Below are positions 4,582-11,624 of a DNA stretch of 17,202 nt, in pieces. The stretch's first letter is position 1. Every line of letters begins with the position of its first letter. The translations under genes were made by a program, and so were the position numbers. Below the pieces are notes generated by a model. That model did no database searches, was not told the DNA's origin, and saw only the letters and a program-made list of their open reading frames with translations. The stretch is from Clostridia bacterium (GTDB lineage: Bacteria; Bacillota_A; Clostridia; Oscillospirales; CAG-272), in assembly GCA_017452945.1 (NCBI GenBank), contig JAFTLD010000083.1, forward strand, positions 1 through 17,202. The letters are read 5' to 3'.

Positions 4582-6172
4582 GTCCTTTGGCCTCGCTTTC
4601 ACGTGCTTTTTGTTTGTTGTATTCCGTCTGCGCCTCCCAAACGAAGACCTCCAGATCCGCGTAAGTGTCTCTTGCGGTCTTGTCGGCGAGCTTAAGACGG
4701 ATGTTGTAAATGATGCCGAGTGCCTGAATGGCAATCAGAGGAGTTACGGAGATAAAGGAGATGATACCGAACCCGTTGGTCAGTATGGACAACTCACTGC
4801 CGCGCGTCTGTGCGACCGATTGCGCAATACTCAGTGTCAAAGGGGTCAGGAAGGCAGAGGTAAGCGCACCGCCCGTTACACCACCGGAGTCAAATGCGAG
4901 CCCGACAAAGAGCTTGGGTGTAAAGATCATCATAAGTAAAGACAGCGCATACAGCGGGACAAGGAAATAGAGAATGTTGATCTCGGTCAAGATCTTCAGA
5001 ATCGAAAGGAGAGAGGCAAAGCCGATGCCGATGGCCAACGTCATTCTGATGGTCATTTTTTTGATATGGCCATTGGTCAGCTCCTCAATCTGGTCGCCAA
5101 GCACGGTTACGGCCGGCTCGGATACCGTGATTGCTGCACCGAGGACGAATCCGACGAGCAGAAGCAGCCACTTAAAGCCCTCGGGACGGGAGGGGGCAAA
5201 GAACATCTGACCGATATACTGTCCTACAAAGCCGAATCCGAAATCAATACCTGACAAAAAGATCAGCAGTCCAAGATAGACGGGAATGACACCAAGCATC
5301 AGTTTGAGAAACGTTCTTTTGGGAAGCTTGAGCAAAAGCAACAGGAAGGGCACCGAGATCAGGATAATGGGCAGAACTGCCAGAGCCACATCCCCGAGAT
5401 TGCCGAGCAGAATGGCACCAAGTCCTTTCTCTGTCGTCATGTCGTACGCATTTTCGGGCGGGAGCGTACCGCCGTTTATTGCCTTGGCGATAATCCCGTA
5501 GATCAGGACCGCAATGATCGGGCCAACCGATGAGATGCCGATGATACCAAGGGAATCGTCATTGGTCTTGCTCTTGGAAAAGGTTGCGGAAATACCAAGG
5601 CCGAGCGCCAGGATAAAGGGCACCGAAACGTCACCGGTGGTCGCACCGCTTCCGTCGAATGCAAGTGCAATAAATTCGTTTGGCGAGAAGATCACAAGGA
5701 GAAACACCAGGGTGTACAGCACGGCAAAGACCAGCTTGATGTTGATATTTTTAACGATTCGTATCAGCGCAATCGCAACACCGATTCCGATACCGGTAGC
5801 GGTGATCCAAATAAACAACGTGCTGTTCACCAAGGGCATAATGCCGCCGATTTGCTTAGCCAGAACCGCCAGCGCGGGCTCTGCCACGGTTGCAAGCAAG
5901 CCGAACACAAATCCAAAAGACAGTACGAAGGCGATCTTGTTATATTTCGCAAACGAGCCGCCAACCATTCGTCCGATCGGCAAAATGCTTGTATCAAGAC
6001 CGACAAGGAACAGCGCCTGCCCGAACACGACACAAGCGTAGCCGATCAGGATCTTGAAATAATCGCCTGCCGAACTCAGCGGTGCAACAAGCAGGCAAAT
6101 GATAATGATCACGGCAAGGGGGAGCGAGGAATAAAACGTGTCCCTCACCGTTTGGAGAAATTTAGACTTCAT
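4574..6172 (-). CDS. DUF1538 multi-pass membrane protein (internally duplicated permease-like)
   Basis: A 532-residue protein starting MKSKFLQTVRDTF at the ATG 6170-6172, with AAAGG 8 bases upstream. The open frame continues further upstream, but the promoter lies inside that extension, so the longer start is rejected. It has about a dozen hydrophobic segments. The two halves are homologous: TVAEPALAVLAKQI (about 95-108) matches ITVSEPAVTVLGDQI (about 348-362), and LAFDGSGATTGD (170-181) matches LAFDSGGVTGGA (425-436). Duplicated helices with acidic SEPA and FDxGG motifs are typical of DUF1538 proteins, regarded as transporters of unknown substrate; the repeated acidic motifs would suit ion coupling. 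It leads a three-gene operon with two PII-like proteins. Its C-terminal tail (DTYADLEVFVWEAQTEYNKQ) is hydrophilic and probably cytoplasmic. Confidence 0.88.
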   Translation of the reverse strand: MKSKFLQTVRDTFYSSLPLAVIIIICLLVAPLSSAGDYFKILIGYACVVFGQALFLVGLDTSILPIGRMVGGSFAKYNKIAFVLSFGFVFGLLATVAEPALAVLAKQIGGIMPLVNSTLFIWITATGIGIGVAIALIRIVKNINIKLVFAVLYTLVFLLVIFSPNEFIALAFDGSGATTGDVSVPFILALGLGISATFSKSKTNDDSLGIIGISSVGPIIAVLIYGIIAKAINGGTLPPENAYDMTTEKGLGAILLGNLGDVALAVLPIILISVPFLLLLLKLPKRTFLKLMLGVIPVYLGLLIFLSGIDFGFGFVGQYIGQMFFAPSRPEGFKWLLLLVGFVLGAAITVSEPAVTVLGDQIEELTNGHIKKMTIRMTLAIGIGFASLLSILKILTEINILYFLVPLYALSLLMMIFTPKLFVGLAFDSGGVTGGALTSAFLTPLTLSIAQSVAQTRGSELSILTNGFGIISFISVTPLIAIQALGIIYNIRLKLADKTARDTYADLEVFVWEAQTEYNKQKARESEAKGHA

Positions 6173-6209
6173 GTGGTAACCTTTCCGCTGTGTAAGCCAT
6201 ATTTTCTTC

Positions 6210-6238
6210 ATTATATCATATCTTTGTGAACTTTTCAA
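6210..6238 (-). promoter_or_regulatory. Promoter of the DUF1538-PII operon
   Basis: On the minus strand, a -35 TTGAAA (6233-6238) and a perfect -10 TATAAT (6210-6215) are 17 bases apart. The start would be near 6203, giving a leader of about 30 bases before the DUF1538 ATG. Confidence 0.8.
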
Positions 6239-6333
6239 TTCTTGGGAGCGATTTTTTGCAATTTTGTTGTCAAGATCCTGCACGATTGGGAACAAAAAAG
6301 CCAAAGCAGCAGGCAATATTTGCGCGTGACGTA

Positions 6334-6362
6334 TTGAAAAATGACGGATTTGATGATATAAT
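6334..6362 (+). promoter_or_regulatory. Promoter of the flavoprotein-lipoprotein operon
   Basis: A -35 TTGAAA (6334-6339) and a perfect -10 TATAAT (6357-6362) are 17 bases apart. The boxes are identical to those of the divergent DUF1538 promoter about 100 bases away. The start would be near 6369, 37 bases before the ATG. Confidence 0.8.
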
Positions 6363-6405
6363 GATCATGACAATGATTTTGGGGCAGAAGGAGCGCAGAG
6401 AAAAT

Positions 6406-7023
6406 ATGAAGGTTTTACTCATCAACGGCAGTCCGCACGCAAACGGCAATACGGCAACGGCTCTGCAGGAAATGGTTAAGGTATTTGAAAATGAAGGGAT
6501 TGAGACCGAGATCGTACATGTCGGGCATTTGTCGGTGCGCGGATGCGTCAGCTGTTTCGGGTGCTTTAGCAAGGGACAGTGCGTGATTGACGATATTGTC
6601 AACGAGGTAGCGCCTAAGTTTGAGGCCTGTGACGGCCTTGTGGTGGGCAGTCCCGTTTATTATGCAGGTGCAAACGCCACGCTGACCGCATTTTTGACAA
6701 GGCTGTTTTACAGCACGCGCTTTGACAAACGCATGAAGGTGGGCGCTGCGGTGGTAGCTGCGCGCCGCGGGGGCTTGTCCTCGACCTTTGACGAGCTCAA
6801 TAAGTTCTTTACCATTTCGGGCATGCCCGTAGCCTCGGGACAGTATTGGAACAGTGTTCACGGCGGACGCCCCGGTGAAGCGGAGCAGGATGCTGAGGGG
6901 ATGCAGAGCATGAGGACACTGGCAAGCAACATGGCGTTTTTGATCAAGTCCATCGCTCTTGGCAAGGAGCAGTATGGGTTGCCCGAAAAGGAACGGCATG
7001 TATTTACGAATTTTATCAGATGA
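6406..7023 (+). CDS. Iron-sulfur-flavoprotein-like NAD(P)H-dependent FMN reductase family protein
   Basis: A 205-residue protein with ATG start, preceded by AAGGAG 12 bases upstream. The open frame continues upstream but crosses the promoter, so the internal ATG is chosen. The N-terminus MKVLLINGSPHANGNTATAL is the FMN phosphate-binding loop of flavodoxin-like reductases (GSPHxxGNT). Cys47, Cys50, Cys53 and Cys59 (CVSCFGCFSKGQC) form the compact CX2CX2CX5C motif that binds a 4Fe-4S cluster in archaeal iron-sulfur flavoproteins. GSPVYYAGANATLTAFLTR (about 84-102) is the second flavin-contacting stretch. The likely role is cytoplasmic electron transfer or reduction of quinones, nitro-compounds or oxygen species. 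It is co-transcribed with a lipoprotein 24 bases downstream; I see no functional link between them. Confidence 0.85.
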   Translation: MKVLLINGSPHANGNTATALQEMVKVFENEGIETEIVHVGHLSVRGCVSCFGCFSKGQCVIDDIVNEVAPKFEACDGLVVGSPVYYAGANATLTAFLTRLFYSTRFDKRMKVGAAVVAARRGGLSSTFDELNKFFTISGMPVASGQYWNSVHGGRPGEAEQDAEGMQSMRTLASNMAFLIKSIALGKEQYGLPEKERHVFTNFIR

Positions 7024-7047
7024 GAATGACAGAATAGGAGAAGACAG

Positions 7048-7887
7048 TTGAGAAACGTGATCAGACAGATTTTTATTGCGATGATTTTGGCAGCATTGGC
7101 TATATCATCGGTTTCGTGTCAGAAGGACAGCGGCATACAAGCGGACGTCTACGTAAGTGACGCGGAAAAGCAGGAGTGGTACGATGCGCTCGTCAAGCTG
7201 GTCTCCAATCAGGAAAGGCCGCTGAACGACAGCTATGATGCTGACTATCAGGCTCCCAGACCCGATGAGCCAAGCATTGTGGCCGGGTATGAAATGGGGT
7301 TGTTTGACATTACGGGTGACGGTGTGCCCGAGCTTTTGATTGACCTTGGCGGAGGATCTGCGGGAAATAATTTCTTTTATGTGTACGATATTTTCTCGGG
7401 TGAAAAGCTTTGTGAGATCGAGGGCGGAGGCGAGCTTACATGGAACGTGTATTACGATATCGAGAATGCGCAATACGTGCCGATTGGGCGATACGACTGG
7501 CGTAGCGGTGTTGCAGGCAGCATGCATTACGTGACTACGATCGAGTACGATCGGAAGGATCAGACATATGCGGAGAAGGCTCTGTTTTATGCGGAATATG
7601 AATACGACCAGCAGATCGCTTTTGATGACCAGGGCAGATTTGCGGGCTTTGATCTGGAGATTGCCTCCGCCCTCTATGAAATCAACGGTGAAGAGAAGGG
7701 GTTTCAGGAATACCATTATGCTATGACCGATTTTTATCAGCAGCATAGCCTGGTGCCCAATACGGGGCTCAGACTTTACAGTTGGAGTGTTGTGGCAGAG
7801 GAAAAAGACGATGATCAAACGCGCGCTGAAAAGATGGCAAAGATGCTGTTGTTCGGATCGGGACAGGAGTTTGTAAAAGGGAAATGA
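7048..7887 (+). CDS. Predicted lipoprotein with a Ca-binding-like DxTGDG motif
   Basis: A 279-residue protein with a TTG start supported by AGGAG 7 bases upstream. The first 24 residues form a lipoprotein signal (basic RNVIRQ, hydrophobic IFIAMILAALAI, lipobox SVSC with Cys24), so it is probably anchored outside the membrane. FDITGDGVPELLIDLGG (about 86-102) resembles the DxNGDGxPEL calcium-binding loops common in clostridial extracellular proteins. Aromatic-rich beta segments follow, such as NFFYVYDIFSG and YYDIENAQYVPIGRYDW. I do not recognise a named family beyond this, and no catalytic motif is visible. It follows the flavoprotein gene by 24 bases and ends 36 bases before a strong terminator, so the two form one operon. 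Confidence 0.8.
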   Translation: MRNVIRQIFIAMILAALAISSVSCQKDSGIQADVYVSDAEKQEWYDALVKLVSNQERPLNDSYDADYQAPRPDEPSIVAGYEMGLFDITGDGVPELLIDLGGGSAGNNFFYVYDIFSGEKLCEIEGGGELTWNVYYDIENAQYVPIGRYDWRSGVAGSMHYVTTIEYDRKDQTYAEKALFYAEYEYDQQIAFDDQGRFAGFDLEIASALYEINGEEKGFQEYHYAMTDFYQQHSLVPNTGLRLYSWSVVAEEKDDDQTRAEKMAKMLLFGSGQEFVKGK

Positions 7888-7923
7888 CGTGCCTTTGAAA
7901 ACAAGGCTGTCCAAGATACAAAA

Positions 7924-7960
7924 AAGGGCTGCTTCAAGCATTTGATGCAGCCCGCTTTTT
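7924..7960 (+). terminator. Intrinsic terminator of the flavoprotein-lipoprotein operon
   Basis: GGGCTGC (7926-7932) pairs with GCAGCCC (7947-7953), with inner TCAA/TTGA pairs, followed by GCTTTTTG. An A-run precedes the stem, so weak activity on the opposite strand is also possible. Confidence 0.85.
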
Positions 7961-7999
7961 GACAAATATGAATTGTAATTCGGAATAAGAAAAATGCTG

Positions 8000-8066
8000 A
8001 TATCAGACAAAATGAGAAGTGACCCTTGACCTCGGGGCGTAAATCCGAAATCAAGGGTCACTTCTC
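8000..8066 (-). terminator. 16-base hairpin ending a minus-strand transcription unit
   Basis: GAGAAGTGACCCTTGA (8014-8029) and TCAAGGGTCACTTCTC (8051-8066) pair perfectly around a 21-base loop. Read on the minus strand the stem is followed by ATTTTGTC. No plus-strand T-tract follows. A good minus-strand promoter lies at 8408-8436, so this probably ends a transcript of about 400 bases. Confidence 0.55.
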
Positions 8067-8150
8067 GTCGTTCTTGGTATCTAACATCATTTTCTTTATC
8101 CTCTCTTTCTTAATCTGCCTCTTCGTTGCTCATCCTCCACGTTCCCAAAC

Positions 8151-8378
8151 TCACATTACTTCTAATTCTCTACGGAGAACACCATTATTTGTGTTGTGAA
8201 CAGATTGCTTCAAAGGGCGAAGGTCATTGACACCGTGCAAAGGACTTACAGATTTGTATGGTCGTGATGCATGCTGACCATAAGATTTATAGGCATCCTG
8301 GGCCTTTGGTTGTTTTTCGTCCGGACCGTTTTTTCTCTCACTCGTTGCCTTTGCCGGGGCCGGTACTTAATTCTTCAT
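8151..8378 (-). pseudogene. Small ORF broken by an early stop, or part of a structured RNA
   Basis: On the minus strand an ATG (8376-8378) sits 9 bases after AGGAAGG and 23 bases after the predicted transcript start. The frame reads Met-Lys-Asn-stop (TAA 8367-8369), then stays open for 71 codons to a TGA at 8151-8153. The open part contains DAYKSYGQHASRPYKSV and, at its end, NTNNGVLRRELEVM. A single C-to-T change (CAA to TAA) would explain the break. I do not recognise the product. Several stems in the same DNA (GCAAAGG/CCTTTGC, ATGGTC/GACCAT, GGTAC/GTACC, TTCTC/GAGAA) allow the alternative that this is a structured non-coding RNA and the open frame is incidental. Confidence 0.3.
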
Positions 8379-8407
8379 CGGCTTGTACCTTCCTTTCCTG
8401 TGACTAT

Positions 8408-8436
8408 ATTGTAGCACATCTTTTTGCTTTTTGCAA
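8408..8436 (-). promoter_or_regulatory. Promoter of the cryptic minus-strand unit
   Basis: On the minus strand, a -35 TTGCAA (8431-8436) and a -10 TACAAT (8408-8413) are 17 bases apart. No intact gene follows, only the broken ORF at 8151-8378 and the hairpin at 8014-8066. Confidence 0.6.
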
Positions 8437-8521
8437 TATGCGGAGCGCACAAAGTTCACAAGAAAATTTTGTTGAAAGCGCAGAAAATTGTGCCTGTTGC
8501 TGTTTTTCTTGAAAAAACCTC

Positions 8522-8550
8522 TTTACAAACAAAAAGCAATGTGATATAAT
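8522..8550 (+). promoter_or_regulatory. Promoter for a very short plus-strand RNA
   Basis: A -35 TTTACA (8522-8527) and a perfect -10 TATAAT (8545-8550) are 17 bases apart. The predicted start near 8557 is only 13 bases before a strong terminator stem. Confidence 0.65.
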
Positions 8551-8569
8551 AAAAATGTTGTGGTGTCTT

Positions 8570-8606
8570 GCGAGGCTTCCCGTATCGGGAAGCCTCGCAG
8601 TTTTAT
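8570..8606 (+). terminator. Strong terminator directly after a promoter
   Basis: GCGAGGCTTCCCG (8570-8582) and CGGGAAGCCTCGC (8586-8598) pair perfectly, 13 bases, around TAT. AGTTTTATT follows. With the promoter at 8522-8550 the product would be an RNA of about 50 bases, consisting almost entirely of the hairpin. Confidence 0.7.
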
Positions 8607-8770
8607 TCGCCATAGGCGAGTTCTATTGCATACGCAGTGATATTTGGCTTACGCCAAGTGATATTCGCTGCGCGAGTTTGGAGGCGAATAAAATATCACT
8701 GAAGCCGAAAGGCTTCAATATCACTATTGCGGCAGCAATAATATCACTCCGACGCAGTCGGAATAACATT
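8601..8770. repeat. Array of short hairpins joined by a conserved 9-base linker
   Basis: Five copies of a 9-base linker occur: AGTGATATT at 8636 and 8657, and its reverse complement AATATCACT at 8692, 8717 and 8740. Between or beside them are small perfect hairpins: TGGC-TTAC-GCCA (8645-8656), CGC-TGC-GCG (8666-8674), GAAGCC-GAAA-GGCTTC (8701-8716), ATTGC-GGCA-GCAAT (8726-8739) and CCGAC-GCA-GTCGG (8749-8761). TTTTATTCGCC (8601-8611) is also the reverse complement of GGCGAATAAAA (8682-8692). The whole can fold into a branched cruciform. Hairpins differ in sequence while linkers are kept, the mark of a dispersed palindromic repeat family. No coding function is apparent. It sits 58 bases before the pulA -35 box. 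Confidence 0.8.
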
Positions 8771-8827
8771 TGATTTACACAGGTTCGCGTGGAACGAAAA
8801 TGTGCCAAAATTTCAAAAAAATCACCC

Positions 8828-8856
8828 TTGTCTAAACTGTGGGTTTATGTTATAAT
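8828..8856 (+). promoter_or_regulatory. Promoter of the pullulanase operon
   Basis: A -35 TTGTCT (8828-8833) and a perfect -10 TATAAT (8851-8856) are 17 bases apart. The start near 8863 gives a leader of about 45 bases. It probably serves the three hydrolase genes that follow with short gaps. Confidence 0.8.
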
Positions 8857-8888
8857 GGTGTCAGCAAAGAACAAAGCCCCCATTATAA
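8850..8888. promoter_or_regulatory. Inverted repeat covering the pullulanase -10 box and leader
   Basis: TTATAATGG (8850-8858) and CCATTATAA (8880-8888) are perfect 9-base inverted repeats separated by 21 bases. The left arm contains the -10 box, and the right arm lies 6 bases before the AGGAG ribosome binding site region. It could be a DNA operator, though only a few bases of the left arm lie outside the consensus box. Confidence 0.4.
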
Positions 8889-8907
8889 TTCAAAAAGGAG
8901 ACTTAAC

Positions 8908-11607
8908 ATGAAACAATCAATCAGAGCGATTACCCTGTGGCTTGCATTTGTGCTGATGCTGGGTGCTTTCCTGACGGCGTGTACGCCCGAGAATCCCTCG
9001 CCTGACACCGAAACCACCGAAACGGATGCGGTGCAGGACACGACCAAAGCAGAAAACGAAACGCAGAAGGATCCCGGCTTTACAGGTGAGGAATATACGC
9101 TTCCCTTGGAGGATGGGTACAATCAGATCACCTTCTATTGGACGTACAACGGCACGTATGAGGCGTGCGATATGTGGATCTGGTGGGGCGACGTGGCAGG
9201 CAAGGGCTACGTATTCCACGAATGCGCGTACGGCGGTAAGGTCGTGGTCAACGTCCCCGAGGACGTGGCAGAGGTTGGCTTTATCGTCAGAAAGAACTGC
9301 TCCGAGCCGGGCGGCTCATCCTGGGGCAGTGCGACCAAGGATTATGAATCCGACAGATTCGCTGTCATTACGGGCAGAGAGACCGTGATTTATCTCAAGC
9401 CCGGTGAAGCAGAGCAATACAAGAGTAACGACGGAGGCAAGACGTTGGAAATGATCAAGGATTTTTCTCTGGCGGCTATGGTGGATGAGCGCAAGATCCA
9501 GTATCGCGTCACTCCCCAAGTCACCATCAAGGATTACAGCCAGGTCAAGATCACCGAGGGTGATCGTGAGCTGCGGGTGGTCAGCGTATCCACCATGGGC
9601 AGAGCTGCTTCTACCGGCTATATTGAGGTGGAGGAAACGCTGGATCTGTCCAAGAATTATCAAATGTATATCGAGGGCTACGGTACGCAGCCCGTAGTAC
9701 CCACACTGATTTTTGACAGTCAGTATTTTGCTGACAACTATCATTATGACGGTGACGATCTCGGCCCCGTGATCAACGGTGATTCTACGACCTTTAAGGT
9801 ATGGGCTCCCACAGCCTCCAAGGTTGTGCTTGATCTGTACAGCGCGGGTGACGGTGATACGCTGATCAAATCGGTCGATATGGTGCGCGGTGAAAAGGGC
9901 GTTTGGTCGCACACCGAGGCTTGCGGCCACGGTACGTATTATACCTACACCGTAACCACCTCCGTGGGTACGCAGGTCGCAACCGATCCGTATGCCAAGG
10001 CTGCGGGCGTCAACGGCAACCGCTCCATGGTTGTGGATCTCTCGCTGACAAATCCCGAGGGCTGGGATGCAGCCGGGCTGGAAAACCCCATTTCCTCTTA
10101 TAACGACGCGATTATCTGGGAGGTGCACGTGCGTGACTTCTCAAATAAGATCGAATCCTCGCAGTATAAGGGCAAGTACCTCGCCTTTACCGAGCGCGGC
10201 CTTGTCAACGAGCACGGCCAGAGTGTCGGCGTGGATTATCTTGTGCAGCTTGGCATTACTCACGTGCATCTGTTGCCCGTTTACGACTACGCAACGGTGG
10301 ACGAGTCCAATCCCGATGCAGAGTTCAACTGGGGCTATGATCCCAAGAATTATAACGTCCCCGAGGGCAGCTACTCCACCGACCCCTATCACGGTGAGGT
10401 ACGTATCAAGGAATTCAAGCAGATGGTGCAGGCACTGCACGAGGCGGGCATCGGCGTGATCATGGACGTGGTATACAACCACACCTATGACGCAAACAGC
10501 TCCTTTAACAGAATCGTTCCTTATTATTATTACAGATATACCAATACGGGTGCAAACTCCTCGGCAAGCGGCTGCGGCAACGACACAGCCTCCGAGCGTT
10601 ACATGTACGGCAAGTTTATGACCGAGTCCACCAAGTACTGGGTCGAGGAATATAAGCTGGACGGTCTGCGCTTTGACTTGATGGGTCTGCATGATCTTGA
10701 AACCATGCAAGAGGTGGAGTCGGCAGTGCATACCGTCAACCCGAACGCTATCATTTACGGTGAAGGCTGGACCATGGGTGCCACCATCGACGGCTCGGCA
10801 CAGGCAAACCAGACCAACATTTCGCAGATCGTTCCCACAGGTGACGCCATCGGCGGCATTGCTGTGTTTAACGACGCTATCCGCGACGGACTGAAGGGCA
10901 GCGTGTTTGATGCCAAGTCGCAGGGCTACATCAGCGGCGCGTCCAAGGCCAACTGGAACAAGGTGCTGTTCGGCATCAAGGGAGGCGAGGGCCTTGGCAT
11001 CGGCTGGTCTGTGGAGAACAGCATGGTTATCAACTACATGAGCGCCCACGATAACAATACGCTGTGGGATAAATTGCTCCTGTCCAATCCCGGCAACTCG
11101 GAGGACGAGCGCAACCGTATGAACAATTTGGGTGCAGCCATCCTGATGATCTCCAAGGGTACGCCCTTCTGGCAGGCCGGCGAGGAAATGCTGCGCACCA
11201 AGGACGGGGACGAAAACAGCTATAAGTCCTCGGACGAGATCAACAATATCGATTGGTCGGTGCTGAAGGAAGGCAACCGCGAATATGCGACCATGCTCTA
11301 TTACAAGGGCTTGATCGAAATGCGCAAAACGTTTGATATCTTTACAAGTGATGCAACTGAGATCGTCAAGGTCGATGAATTGGGCAGCGGCATCGTCATG
11401 CTGACTATGGATGATCGCAAGGGCGGTCAGGCACTGATCGTCATCAATCCTCATAACACGGGTCTGCCCTGTACCTTGGAGGGTGAATGGCATCTGGTTG
11501 CCAATGGCACGCAGGCAGGCGGTAGTGTGATCGAAACACAGAGCGGAAGCGTTACCGTCAGCGGCATCAGTATGCTGGTTTACGTAAACGACGCGCTTGC
11601 ACAGTAA
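8908..11607 (+). CDS. pulA: Type I pullulanase, surface lipoprotein (GH13_14)
   Basis: An 899-residue protein. The ATG at 8908 follows AGGAG and lies downstream of the promoter. It has a lipoprotein signal with lipobox FLTAC (Cys25), then a Thr/Glu-rich linker. Residues about 57-165 are a PUD/CBM41-like starch-binding domain with the MWIWW aromatic cluster (89-93). A CBM48-like domain follows at about 284-385. The catalytic domain carries the type I pullulanase signature FNWGYDP (473-479). Its GH13 regions are DVVYNH (520-525), GLRFD with nucleophile Asp590, YGEGW with acid/base Glu619, and AHDN with transition-state stabiliser Asp715. It hydrolyses alpha-1,6 branches of pullulan and starch at the cell surface. 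The GH53 gene starts 17 bases after its stop, so they are co-transcribed. All key residues are present and it looks intact. Confidence 0.95.
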   Translation: MKQSIRAITLWLAFVLMLGAFLTACTPENPSPDTETTETDAVQDTTKAENETQKDPGFTGEEYTLPLEDGYNQITFYWTYNGTYEACDMWIWWGDVAGKGYVFHECAYGGKVVVNVPEDVAEVGFIVRKNCSEPGGSSWGSATKDYESDRFAVITGRETVIYLKPGEAEQYKSNDGGKTLEMIKDFSLAAMVDERKIQYRVTPQVTIKDYSQVKITEGDRELRVVSVSTMGRAASTGYIEVEETLDLSKNYQMYIEGYGTQPVVPTLIFDSQYFADNYHYDGDDLGPVINGDSTTFKVWAPTASKVVLDLYSAGDGDTLIKSVDMVRGEKGVWSHTEACGHGTYYTYTVTTSVGTQVATDPYAKAAGVNGNRSMVVDLSLTNPEGWDAAGLENPISSYNDAIIWEVHVRDFSNKIESSQYKGKYLAFTERGLVNEHGQSVGVDYLVQLGITHVHLLPVYDYATVDESNPDAEFNWGYDPKNYNVPEGSYSTDPYHGEVRIKEFKQMVQALHEAGIGVIMDVVYNHTYDANSSFNRIVPYYYYRYTNTGANSSASGCGNDTASERYMYGKFMTESTKYWVEEYKLDGLRFDLMGLHDLETMQEVESAVHTVNPNAIIYGEGWTMGATIDGSAQANQTNISQIVPTGDAIGGIAVFNDAIRDGLKGSVFDAKSQGYISGASKANWNKVLFGIKGGEGLGIGWSVENSMVINYMSAHDNNTLWDKLLLSNPGNSEDERNRMNNLGAAILMISKGTPFWQAGEEMLRTKDGDENSYKSSDEINNIDWSVLKEGNREYATMLYYKGLIEMRKTFDIFTSDATEIVKVDELGSGIVMLTMDDRKGGQALIVINPHNTGLPCTLEGEWHLVANGTQAGGSVIETQSGSVTVSGISMLVYVNDALAQ

Positions 11608-11624
11608 GCAGCGGAGGATACGTG

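Noticed and set aside
6173..6316. N-terminal extension of the DUF1538 protein
   Set aside because: It contains the operon's own -10 and -35 boxes; the ATG at 6170-6172 has a good ribosome binding site.
6226..6405. N-terminal extension of the flavoprotein to the first in-frame ATG
   Set aside because: The extension spans both divergent promoters and has no ribosome binding site; the flavodoxin fold starts at the ATG 6406.
7815..8054. Open frames on the minus strand opposite the lipoprotein end and terminator
   Set aside because: They cross the operon terminator and the 16-base hairpin and show no protein-like features.
8067..8150. Tiny minus-strand ORFs (for example MMLDTKNDEK, with AGAGAGGA upstream, ending in the hairpin)
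   Set aside because: Too short to support without conservation data; purine-rich DNA here produces ribosome-binding-site-like strings by chance.
8601..8770. CRISPR array
   Set aside because: Linkers are only 9 bases, change orientation midway, and the units between them are small palindromes rather than unique spacers.
8555..8773. A 72-codon plus-strand open frame starting just after the TATAAT at 8545
   Set aside because: It runs through the terminator and the hairpin array and has no ribosome binding site; its residues are dictated by the palindromes.
10141..11493. A 450-codon open frame on the minus strand opposite the pullulanase
   Set aside because: It has no signal peptide, motif or ribosome binding site, and is explained by codon bias of pulA, whose catalytic motifs are all on the plus strand. 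The same applies to long minus-strand frames opposite the GH53, GH13 and binding-protein genes.
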